Below are positions 26,531 to 33,686 of a stretch of 64,000 nucleotides of DNA, in pieces. The translations under genes and the position numbers were made by a program. The stretch covers positions 124,001-188,000 of the forward strand of contig CAJMPR010000002.1 in assembly GCA_905215345.1 (NCBI GenBank). Direction: 5' to 3'. Below the pieces are notes generated by a model. That model was not told the origin of the DNA, did not search any database, and saw only the letters and a program-made list of their open reading frames with translations. The stretch comes from an uncultured bacterium (GTDB lineage: Bacteria; Bacteroidota; Bacteroidia; Bacteroidales; Bacteroidaceae). Each line of letters starts with the position of its first letter. The first letter of the stretch is position 1.

Positions 26531-27640
26531 ATGAAGAACAAAAATACACTGCTTGTATGCTTAGCTGCACTCGCTCTGACGGCTTGTGGCATTCAAACTA
26601 CTACAAAGAAAGAAACTTCTCTGAAAGATGTACTGGGTGATAAATTCCTTATCGGAGTTGCGCTGAACACAAGACAATCGTCAGGCGTAGATACTGCCGC
26701 TGTAAAAATAGTGAAGCAACACTTCAACGCTGTTGTTGCTGAAAACTGCATGAAGTGCCAGGTTATCCATCCCGAAGAAGACCGTTACGACTTCCGTCTG
26801 GCAGACGAATTTGTGAAATTCGGTGAAGATAACGGAATGTATATCACGGGACATTGCTTAATCTGGCATTCGCAACTTGCACGGTGGTTCTGTGTAGATA
26901 AGGATGGTAAGAATGTTTCGCCGGAAGTTTTGAAACAACGGATGAAAGATCATATCACTACCGTTGTGAGCCGTTATAAGGGGCGTATCAAGGGTTGGGA
27001 CGTTGTGAACGAAGCAATTATGGAAGACGGCTCTTACCGTAAGAGCAAGTTCTATGAGATATTGGGAGAGGAGTTTATTCCACTTGCATTTCAGTATGCT
27101 CACGAAGCCGATCCGGATGTTGAATTGTATTATAATGATTATAATATGCATGAAGCCGGAAAGCGTGCAACCGTAGTGAAATTGGTGAAAGATATGAAGG
27201 CGAAAGGTTTGCGTGTAGATGGTATAGGAATGCAGGGACATGTGGGACTGGACTATCCTAATATGAAAGATTTTGAAGACAGTATGCTTGCTTATGGTTC
27301 AACCGGTGCTAAAGTTATGATTACGGAATGGGACATGAGTGCATTGCCTACTGTGAAACGTACTTCCAATATCGCTGATACGGTGGCCTACAAAAAGATG
27401 TTGAATCCTTATCCCGAATCCTTACCCGAAAACGTTTCCCAACAATGGAATAACCGTATGTCGGATTTCCTTAATCTCTTTATCAAACATGCTGATATCG
27501 TCAGCCGTGTTACAGCATGGGGGGTAAGCGATGGTGACTCTTGGAAAAATGGTTTCCCGGTAAGAGGACGTAAGGATTATGCCCTGCTCTTCGACCGCGA
27601 ATATCAACCAAAGGATTTTATAAAGAAAATATTAGAATAG
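26531..27640 (+). CDS. GH10 endo-beta-1,4-xylanase (single domain)
   Basis: A compact 369-residue xylanase. Lipoprotein signal (LAALALTAC, then GIQTTTKK). An uninterrupted GH10 barrel with acid/base Glu161 in WDVVNEA and nucleophile Glu266 in ITEWDMS, plus GHCLIWHSQ near residue 115. Unlike the first GH10 it has no CBM insert, so it probably acts on shorter xylo-oligosaccharides, at the surface or in the periplasm. Last gene of the main operon, followed about 90 bp downstream by a strong hairpin. Confidence 0.96.
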   Translation: MKNKNTLLVCLAALALTACGIQTTTKKETSLKDVLGDKFLIGVALNTRQSSGVDTAAVKIVKQHFNAVVAENCMKCQVIHPEEDRYDFRLADEFVKFGEDNGMYITGHCLIWHSQLARWFCVDKDGKNVSPEVLKQRMKDHITTVVSRYKGRIKGWDVVNEAIMEDGSYRKSKFYEILGEEFIPLAFQYAHEADPDVELYYNDYNMHEAGKRATVVKLVKDMKAKGLRVDGIGMQGHVGLDYPNMKDFEDSMLAYGSTGAKVMITEWDMSALPTVKRTSNIADTVAYKKMLNPYPESLPENVSQQWNNRMSDFLNLFIKHADIVSRVTAWGVSDGDSWKNGFPVRGRKDYALLFDREYQPKDFIKKILE

Positions 27641-27731
27641 GTTGGGTTTTCTACGATAATTGCCGACACGCAGCACTTGCAAATGCAAATTGCTGAAGTA
27701 TAACAGTTGGTTTTTGTTGGTAATCATGTAT

Positions 27732-27763
27732 ATAAGTGGCGGCAAGTAATTGTCGCCACTTAT
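27732..27763 (+). terminator. Transcription terminator hairpin of the main xylan operon
   Basis: A perfect 10-bp stem (ATAAGTGGCG at 27732-27741 with CGCCACTTAT at 27754-27763) and a 12-nt loop, followed by CATTTATAAAA rather than a pure T-run. It is the only strong hairpin between the GH10 stop and the next promoter. Confidence 0.7.
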
Positions 27764-27905
27764 CATTTATAAAAACTTAGGGCTTTGCTACATGTATTTT
27801 ATACCTCTGTTTGTCCTTTTTTGATTCCTAATATTAAATAAGAGTTTTATATAAGAATTTTAAGTAATGGGTAGAAATATAGCGGTTACTTATGGTTCTC
27901 TTTCT

Positions 27906-27989
27906 TTCTCATCGTGATGAGAATTTATTCTTATTATGATGAGAAAAAAATCTCACTGCGATGAGAAAATATTCTCACCATAGTGAGAA
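27906..27989. repeat. Array of four 18-bp palindromes at an exact 22-bp period
   Basis: Units start at 27906, 27928, 27950 and 27972. They read TTCTCATC-gt-GATGAGAA, TTCTTATT-at-GATGAGAA, ATCTCACT-gc-GATGAGAA and TTCTCACC-at-AGTGAGAA, separated by 4-nt AT spacers. Each is a full or near palindrome (two 8-nt arms around 2 nt). A 22-bp period puts all four on roughly the same face of the helix. The array ends 19 bp before the first half-site of the peptidase-unit operator. Likely a cooperative binding array for a dimeric repressor or activator; the protein is unknown. Confidence 0.8.
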
Positions 27990-28008
27990 TAGCTATGTTT
28001 CTATAATA

Positions 28009-28074
28009 TGTAACACAGGCAAAAATATCTGAAACATGTTTATGGGATAAATTAATAAAAGATGCTTTTCTTTG
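28009..28074 (+). promoter_or_regulatory. Xylan-type operator and -7 box upstream of the peptidase unit
   Basis: Half-sites TGTAACA (28009-28015) and TGAAACA (28030-28036), 21 bp apart, then a -7 box TTTCTTTG ending at 28074. TTTG starts 62 and 41 bp after the two half-sites. Same geometry as the GH operons. The remaining part of the 490-bp gap from 27641 holds the operon terminator and the palindrome array described separately; nothing else is evident. The leader to the start at 28130 is about 50 nt. Confidence 0.75.
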
Positions 28075-28129
28075 TAATAGGTAATAGTGACTTTGTTGTT
28101 TTTAATTAATATATTAAACTTCGACTGAA

Positions 28130-29476
28130 ATGAATGTGAATAATTTTATTTCTTTTTTTATCATACTATTATTGGGAATATGCACCGTCAAGAGCAATTC
28201 TCTTATAGATGCTCAACAAAAAGATACAGAAAAGTTAGGTACAATATCTGCTTCAGATAGCCTATCGACAGAATTACATTTGCTTCGAATGCTTGACAAA
28301 AAAGACTTTTTCAGGCTTGAAACTCTATTGCACGAGAAAAGACATGAATTACCTCCGTATATTGTATTGTATCTTGATGCTAATTTACAGAATGCCTTCA
28401 ATCAAACAGAACAATCTTTGCAAACTATCGACAAGTTACTTGGTAATTATAGTAAATCTTTGAGTGATGCTCTACTTCATAGAGTTTTTGTGATTAAGTA
28501 TGACAATTTATTTAAGCAATATCATTATAAAAAGGCAGCCGAAGCATTGAAGATTGCTATTGACAAATATGGTTATGCTGTAGATAGTGTCGGATTGACC
28601 ATGTTGCGTGAAGAAAATTACAATTTTGTCAAGTCGTTAAAAAAGTTCCCGGTACAAAAAATGCATATAACTGCTGATGTAAGTATTCCTGTATCGCTCA
28701 ATCAATACAATCACATGATAATAAATGTATCAAATGGCGGGCAATCAGAAAATTTTATTTTTGATACGGGGGCTTCGAATGTTGTATCTGAGAGTAGTGC
28801 CCGAAGATTGGGAATTCGAATACTTGAATCAGAGGCAAGTACAGTAGGAGCAGTAGATAAGAATGTTAAATTGAAAGTTGGTTTAGCTGACAAACTGTGG
28901 ATTGGTGACTTAATGTTTGAAAACGTCGCTTTCAAGGTAATGCCTGACGAATTACTCTCATTTCCGGAAGCTAATTATGTAATTCATGGGATTATAGGTT
29001 TTCCTATTTTGAACCAGATGAAGGAAATAGAGATATGTCAAAATAGAAATATTACTGTAGTTGCTCATCCCCAAAAAACTCATCCCCGCAATCTGTTTTT
29101 GGATAACGCCATGCCGATTGTCCAATTCGAAGCGAATCGCGATACGGTACTTTTTGTATTAGATACAGGTGCCAATACTACCAAGTTTTCCGCAAATTAT
29201 TTTGCTGCGCATAACGCTGAAATAAAAGAGAAAGCTACTAAAAATACAATACGACGGGGAGGAATAGGCGGTTTTGTAGATAATGAAGTGTATGAATTGA
29301 AAAACGTTCCATTGAATATCGGAGGACAGGAAATGACAATTCCCACCATTGTGGTATTAACTGACAAACTCTCGTATCTTACAAATTATGATGGTCATTT
29401 AGGGCAGGATATATTGATGCATTTCAATAAACTAACTCTGAATTTTGAGGATATGTATTTGTCATTTGATAACTAA
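28130..29476 (+). CDS. Secreted retropepsin-like aspartic peptidase with two DTGA motifs
   Basis: A 448-residue protein with an N-terminal signal or anchor (FISFFIILLLGICTV). An alpha-helical region (about 45-175) is followed by two aspartyl-peptidase-like lobes, each with a catalytic triad motif: FDTGAS with Asp212, and LDTGANT with Asp345. Retropepsins normally form the active site from two identical chains; here both lobes are in one chain, as in pepsin-like single-chain enzymes. The gene is AT-rich (18 and 20 of 60 G/C in two sampled lines). First gene of the peptidase unit behind a xylan-type promoter. The stop is 16 bp before the next start. Substrate unknown. Confidence 0.82.
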   Translation: MNVNNFISFFIILLLGICTVKSNSLIDAQQKDTEKLGTISASDSLSTELHLLRMLDKKDFFRLETLLHEKRHELPPYIVLYLDANLQNAFNQTEQSLQTIDKLLGNYSKSLSDALLHRVFVIKYDNLFKQYHYKKAAEALKIAIDKYGYAVDSVGLTMLREENYNFVKSLKKFPVQKMHITADVSIPVSLNQYNHMIINVSNGGQSENFIFDTGASNVVSESSARRLGIRILESEASTVGAVDKNVKLKVGLADKLWIGDLMFENVAFKVMPDELLSFPEANYVIHGIIGFPILNQMKEIEICQNRNITVVAHPQKTHPRNLFLDNAMPIVQFEANRDTVLFVLDTGANTTKFSANYFAAHNAEIKEKATKNTIRRGGIGGFVDNEVYELKNVPLNIGGQEMTIPTIVVLTDKLSYLTNYDGHLGQDILMHFNKLTLNFEDMYLSFDN

Positions 29477-29492
29477 AGAAAATAGGTGTTAT

Positions 29493-31739
29493 ATGAGAAA
29501 CAAGTTAATTATCTTTTTGTTATCAATTTCTGTTCCTCTTTTCGCACAACAGCAGGAGGAAGATTCAACTTTGTTTTTTGGGAACACTCCGCTGAATTAC
29601 GGGACTGTGCTAAACTTCCTGAATGGTTGGTATGTGGTATCAGGTGACTCTTTTGTTGATTCCACGACAACCTATAACGGTCATAAGTCATTGTGTATAA
29701 CATCCTCCAAGTCTTCTTACTCACAACTTTTTGCAGGCTATTATATTCGCATGGATGATATCGGGGCGGACTCTATAACCTTTGAGTGTAAGTACAAATT
29801 TGATCCTGAAAATAAAGCAAGATTGTATATAGGGATTCAGCAACTTTATAACAATCCGACCAATTTTAAGCGTGATACTACATCTCGGAAAATGGTGGAT
29901 GATACATCGGCAGATGTAAGAGAATGGCAGGATTTTTCAATCAAAGAGGCGATTAAGCCAAACACGGAGGGTATTTTTATATCGGCTCTCACTGCAGGAA
30001 GCAATACCAAGATGTGGCTTAATGACTGCAAGGTATATTTGGATAATAAGCCTTTAGCCGATTATGTGAATGTAAAATATAAGGCGGATGATGACAAGGA
30101 GTTCGACAAAGCATCGGGCATTGGGTTAGCACCCATAACACCTGCAATGATAGAAAATCTCGAAGTTCTTGGGAAAGTTTGGGGCTTCTTGAAATACTAC
30201 CACCCGGAAGTTGCAAAAGGAAATTACAATTGGGATTATGAACTCTTTAGAGTGCTTCCGCAAATTGCGAACGTAAAAAATAAAAAAGAGAGAAACAAGC
30301 TCCTTAATAGGTGGATTGATAAATATGGGAAAATAGAGGAAACTAAAGATTACGGTATTTCTGATTCGTCGACGTATTCGCATCTAATTAATCTGGATTG
30401 GCTTTACGATAAGAAAATGTTTGGGGATGAATTAGTGTCAAAATTCAATCGGATACGAAGCGCTAAACGTACTAACTTCCATTATTATATACAAAATTAT
30501 TCTTCGGTCACTGACTTAAACAAATGCCGGGAACCTCAATACTTAGATATTTCTTGGGAAGATCAAGGCTTCCGTATATTGACTTTGTTCAAGTTCTGGA
30601 ATGCAATGGAATATAATTTCCCGTTTGTTGAAATCACAGATCGACCTTGGAATTCACTCCTGAAAGAATTTCTTCCTCGCTTTGTAGAACCGGAAAATAA
30701 AAAAGACTATCAAAATACTTTCCTCGAATTGTTTGCCTGTATCAATGATTCACATACGTTCTACACTCCGTCTTCTGATTTCTTATCCGGTGATTCTAAC
30801 TCGGACTATTCTATTTTGCCGGTTCAAGTGGCTTATACATTTGATCATCGGGTGGTTGTTGCAAACTCTTTAGTCAATGAATTAAAACGAGGAGACGTTA
30901 TCCTGAAAATTGATAATAAAGATATTGATTCTATATTTGAACGGGAAGTACGTTATATAAGTGCTTCCATTCCCTCAACTATGATTTATACTATTCTCAA
31001 CCAACTGTTTATAACAATGAATTCTCAGGTTACAGTCACCTATATGCGTTCCGGCAACGAAAAAACAATCATAATCGATACAACTCCATATAAAGGAAAA
31101 GAGCTGTTACCTCCCGTACTTGGTGACAATTATGCAGAAGAGCGTAAACTTGCCTCAAAAAATATAGCATATATCAATATGAATACTATGGAGGATAGTG
31201 ATATTGGGGATTTTATCGAAAAGAATCAATCGGCCAAAGGAATTATTATCGATATGAGACATCATTTGGGACATCGATTCGGAGTGAATGATGCTTTAAT
31301 AAGATGGCTGATTCCGAAAGAAGTTGTTTATCTTTGGTCATCTGTTAATGACAGGTCCAATCCCGGTAATTTTATCTGTAATAACAAAATAATTACAGGA
31401 ACAAATAATCCGGATCACTTTACCGGGAAAGTCGCTATTCTTGTCAATCAGGCAACAATGAGTGTTGGAGAGATTCGATCCATGGCATACCGGAATGCAA
31501 TTAACAGTAAAGTGATAGGAACAACAACTGCCGGGGCGGTAGGCCCTGTCAGTCACTTCAATTTACCTATGGGTGTCGATTTTTCATATTCGGCAAATGG
31601 TATGTATTATCCTGGTTGGGAACCTTTCCAGAGAAAAGGGGTGAAAATAGATATTCCGGTAAAAGAAACCGTGGAAGATATCCGTGATGGCAAAGATGTA
31701 TGGATGGAAGAAGCTATTCGATATATTGAGAATAATTGA
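29493..31739 (+). CDS. S41 family serine peptidase (C-terminal-processing-peptidase-like), secreted
   Basis: A 748-residue peptidase from 29493 (MRNKLIIFLLSISVPLFAQ, a clean signal peptide). The earlier in-frame Met at 29445 overlaps the preceding gene and gives no signal. The N-terminal region (about 20-210) looks like a beta-sandwich binding domain (SDSFVDSTTTYNGHKSLCITS). A helical part with VWGFLKYYHPEV (about 225-450) leads to a PDZ-like segment (GDVILKIDNKDID) and the S41 core with the likely nucleophile Ser657 in ATMSVGE and GTTTAGAVG after it. Probably periplasmic or surface located. It shares the AT-rich composition and transcript of the retropepsin gene. Confidence 0.88.
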   Translation: MRNKLIIFLLSISVPLFAQQQEEDSTLFFGNTPLNYGTVLNFLNGWYVVSGDSFVDSTTTYNGHKSLCITSSKSSYSQLFAGYYIRMDDIGADSITFECKYKFDPENKARLYIGIQQLYNNPTNFKRDTTSRKMVDDTSADVREWQDFSIKEAIKPNTEGIFISALTAGSNTKMWLNDCKVYLDNKPLADYVNVKYKADDDKEFDKASGIGLAPITPAMIENLEVLGKVWGFLKYYHPEVAKGNYNWDYELFRVLPQIANVKNKKERNKLLNRWIDKYGKIEETKDYGISDSSTYSHLINLDWLYDKKMFGDELVSKFNRIRSAKRTNFHYYIQNYSSVTDLNKCREPQYLDISWEDQGFRILTLFKFWNAMEYNFPFVEITDRPWNSLLKEFLPRFVEPENKKDYQNTFLELFACINDSHTFYTPSSDFLSGDSNSDYSILPVQVAYTFDHRVVVANSLVNELKRGDVILKIDNKDIDSIFEREVRYISASIPSTMIYTILNQLFITMNSQVTVTYMRSGNEKTIIIDTTPYKGKELLPPVLGDNYAEERKLASKNIAYINMNTMEDSDIGDFIEKNQSAKGIIIDMRHHLGHRFGVNDALIRWLIPKEVVYLWSSVNDRSNPGNFICNNKIITGTNNPDHFTGKVAILVNQATMSVGEIRSMAYRNAINSKVIGTTTAGAVGPVSHFNLPMGVDFSYSANGMYYPGWEPFQRKGVKIDIPVKETVEDIRDGKDVWMEEAIRYIENN

Positions 31740-31782
31740 TACAATAGGAATATCCCTTTTTACAAAATTAAAGCGAAACATT

Positions 31783-32043
31783 ATGGGGAAGCGTTTAGGT
31801 GTTTGGATAAGTGGAATAGCATTAATGTTGATAAGTTTATATCTTTATCTTAAAAATCCGTTGGAAGTACAATGTAATTTAACTTTGGTAATACTGATAT
31901 GGGCTACTATTATTTTAATAGTAGGTTACTTGTTCCGAAATAATAAGGTTTATGGAAATATAAAGGCTATTATAAAATTTGTTGTTTGTATTGCTATCTA
32001 TTTAATGCTTGCAATGTGTGAACATTTATTGCTGGGATGGTAA
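31783..32043 (+). CDS. Small three-helix membrane protein, unknown function
   Basis: An 86-residue protein starting at ATG 31783 (MGKRLGVWISG). It has three predicted transmembrane helices (about residues 6-23, 31-50 and 60-80) and short polar loops. I do not recognise a family. A longer in-frame reading from 31684 overlaps the S41 gene and is unlikely. It lies 43 bp after the S41 stop and ends the AT-rich peptidase unit. The next promoter starts within 20 bp of its stop codon. It may anchor or regulate the peptidases, which is speculation from position only. Confidence 0.6.
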   Translation: MGKRLGVWISGIALMLISLYLYLKNPLEVQCNLTLVILIWATIILIVGYLFRNNKVYGNIKAIIKFVVCIAIYLMLAMCEHLLLGW

Positions 32044-32053
32044 TGTGTTTTTC

Positions 32054-32126
32054 TGCAACATGTAACACAAGCACAAGTTTCTGCAACATGCTTTATAATT
32101 GGATTGACAAAGAATGACTTTCTTTG
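32054..32126 (+). promoter_or_regulatory. Xylan-type operator and promoter of the CE1-type esterase gene
   Basis: Half-sites TGTAACA (32061-32067) and TGCAACA (32082-32088), with an additional TGCAACA directly before the first (32054-32060). The -7 box TTTCTTTG ends at 32126, with TTTG 62 and 41 bp from the two main half-sites. About 48 bp around this operator are nearly identical to the GH127 promoter. The -7 position means transcription starts near 32133, which rules out a start codon at 32104 for the downstream gene. Confidence 0.75.
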
Positions 32127-32154
32127 TATAAAAAGAATAGTTATGAATAGTAGA

Positions 32155-33309
32155 ATGAAACACAGAAAAAAACAACTTTTATTTTGTATTGTTGTATGTC
32201 TGGTAAGCGTAAGTTCACCGATTTATGCACAAGTGGTGGAAGACTTCAAACCGTCGGAAGTGAATCAGTTAGGTAAAGAATTTCCTCAAGTCAATTCCGA
32301 GGGCAGGGTGCGTGTTCAGATTTATGCGCCTGGGGCTCAAAAAGTACAACTCGATTTGGGAGGAGTGAAATATGACTTGGCTAAGAACGATAAGGATGTT
32401 TGGATCGGGGACTCCGAGCCACAACAGGAAGGTTTTCATTATTATCAATTGAATGTGGATGGGGCGTCTGTTCCCGATCCGGGTACGAAATACTTTTATG
32501 GTGCAGGGCGTTGGGGTAGTGGAATCGAAATTCCGGCGCATGATGCGGCTTTCTATGCATTGCAAGATGTGCCTCATGGTTTGCTGAGCGAGTTGAACTA
32601 TTACTCCAAAATCACACAATCGTGGAGGCGCTGTTTTGTTTATACTCCGGCAGGGTATGAAACCGATACAGAGAAGCGTTATCCGGTACTTTATCTGCAA
32701 CATGGCAGTTTTGAGGATGAAACGGGTTGGGGAAGTCAAGGTAAAGCGAATTTGATATTGGATAATCTGATTGCCTCAAAGAGGGCAGTACCGATGTTGG
32801 TTGTTATGGACAATGGATATGCAACCAAACCCGGTAAGCAAAGTCTATTCCAGACAACCGTTTTCGAAGAGGTGTTGATGCAGGAGATTATTCCGATGAT
32901 TGACACGAAATTTCGTACGCTTTCTCACCGTGAGAACCGTGCTATTGCCGGATTGTCGATGGGAGCCAATCAAACGATGCGTATCGCTATGAATCATCCG
33001 GAGAGTTTTGCTTATTATGGTGGTTTCAGCGGTACGTCCAACTATCCGAGTACGGAACCTTTGAATGCAGATGTTTTCTTGGACGGGAGCTTTAAGAACG
33101 GAAAAGTGGTTAATGAACAGTTCAAAGTGCTTTTTCTGGGTCTGGGAACAACAGAGCCTGTTCCTTTTCCGGGGGTGGTGAAGGCTTTCAGACAGATGTT
33201 GGACAAACAGGGAATTAAATATGTCTATTACGAATCTCCTGAGACTGCTCATGAATGGTTGACTTGGCGCAGGGCGCTGTATCAGTATGCACAGTTATTG
33301 TTCCGATAA
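32155..33309 (+). CDS. CE1-type carbohydrate esterase (feruloyl or acetyl-xylan esterase) with N-terminal Ig-like domain
   Basis: Secreted esterase, about 385 residues from 32155 (MKHRKKQLLFCIVVC). 32143 is a possible alternative start; 32104 is upstream of the predicted transcript. After the signal (ending IYAQ) comes an E-set/CBM48-like domain (about 35-125, VRVQIYAPGAQKVQLDLGG). The alpha/beta-hydrolase follows with YPVLYLQHG, nucleophile Ser268 in GLSMGAN and a likely catalytic His366 in TAHEW. This two-domain form is common among Bacteroides ferulic acid or acetyl-xylan esterases, which remove esterified groups that block xylanases. Exact substrate not determinable. Monocistronic behind its own xylan-type promoter. 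Confidence 0.87.
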   Translation: MKHRKKQLLFCIVVCLVSVSSPIYAQVVEDFKPSEVNQLGKEFPQVNSEGRVRVQIYAPGAQKVQLDLGGVKYDLAKNDKDVWIGDSEPQQEGFHYYQLNVDGASVPDPGTKYFYGAGRWGSGIEIPAHDAAFYALQDVPHGLLSELNYYSKITQSWRRCFVYTPAGYETDTEKRYPVLYLQHGSFEDETGWGSQGKANLILDNLIASKRAVPMLVVMDNGYATKPGKQSLFQTTVFEEVLMQEIIPMIDTKFRTLSHRENRAIAGLSMGANQTMRIAMNHPESFAYYGGFSGTSNYPSTEPLNADVFLDGSFKNGKVVNEQFKVLFLGLGTTEPVPFPGVVKAFRQMLDKQGIKYVYYESPETAHEWLTWRRALYQYAQLLFR

Positions 33310-33480
33310 TTTTTTTACTGATTTTCTTTCACATATAGCAATAATTGTCTTATTTATTATAATTACCATCACTTGATTTTTTAGAAAATTCAAGACTTTA
33401 TACATGATATTGTACATCTTTGCTCGTCCAGTGTCATCCGGAAAGTATCTGTAGAAATAGCATTGAATTGTGTGTTTTAA

Positions 33481-33554
33481 AGAAACATGTAACACAAGCA
33501 AAAGTTTTTGATACATGCTTTATAATTGGATTGTCTTAGAATGACCTATCTTTG
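33481..33554 (+). promoter_or_regulatory. Xylan-type operator and promoter of the GH127/GH146 gene
   Basis: Half-sites TGTAACA (33488-33494) and TGATACA (33509-33515), preceded by AGAAACA (33481-33487). The -7 box is TATCTTTG (33547-33554), a perfect TAnnTTTG. The TTTG is 63 and 42 bp from the half-sites, one base longer than in the other units. The preceding stretch 33310-33480 has only a weak AT hairpin (33372-33394) and no gene that I can support. Confidence 0.75.
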
Positions 33555-33650
33555 TATATATGTAAATTTTGACTACTTCAAGATAGAAGACCGGATTTAT
33601 AGAAATATGTCGGAGTGTGTAATTTAGAAAGTATTTATAAACAGAATAAA

Positions 33651-33686
33651 ACCATGAATAAAACCATGAACAAAACCATGAATAAA
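33651..33686 (+). repeat. Three tandem 12-bp repeats carrying three in-frame start codons
   Basis: ACCATGAATAAA, ACCATGAACAAA and ACCATGAATAAA run head to tail. Each adds Met-Asn-Lys-Thr and an ATG (33654, 33666, 33678) in the same frame as the GH127/GH146 protein. Gain or loss of a unit would keep the frame and only change the n-region of the signal peptide or the number of start codons. Confidence 0.85.

Noticed and set aside
27906..27989. CRISPR array or plasmid-type iterons
   Set aside because: Four 18-bp palindromes with 4-nt spacers are far too short for CRISPR and have no unique spacers; there is no replication initiator gene nearby. A regulatory array fits better.
32104..32154. Start of the CE1-type esterase at 32104
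   Set aside because: The -7 box lies at 32119-32126, so 32104 would be upstream of the transcript.
33411..33422. A further promoter (CATCTTTG) between the esterase and GH127 genes
   Set aside because: It lacks TA at the first two positions and has no half-sites at 41 or 62 bp; the perfect TATCTTTG at 33547 explains GH127 expression.
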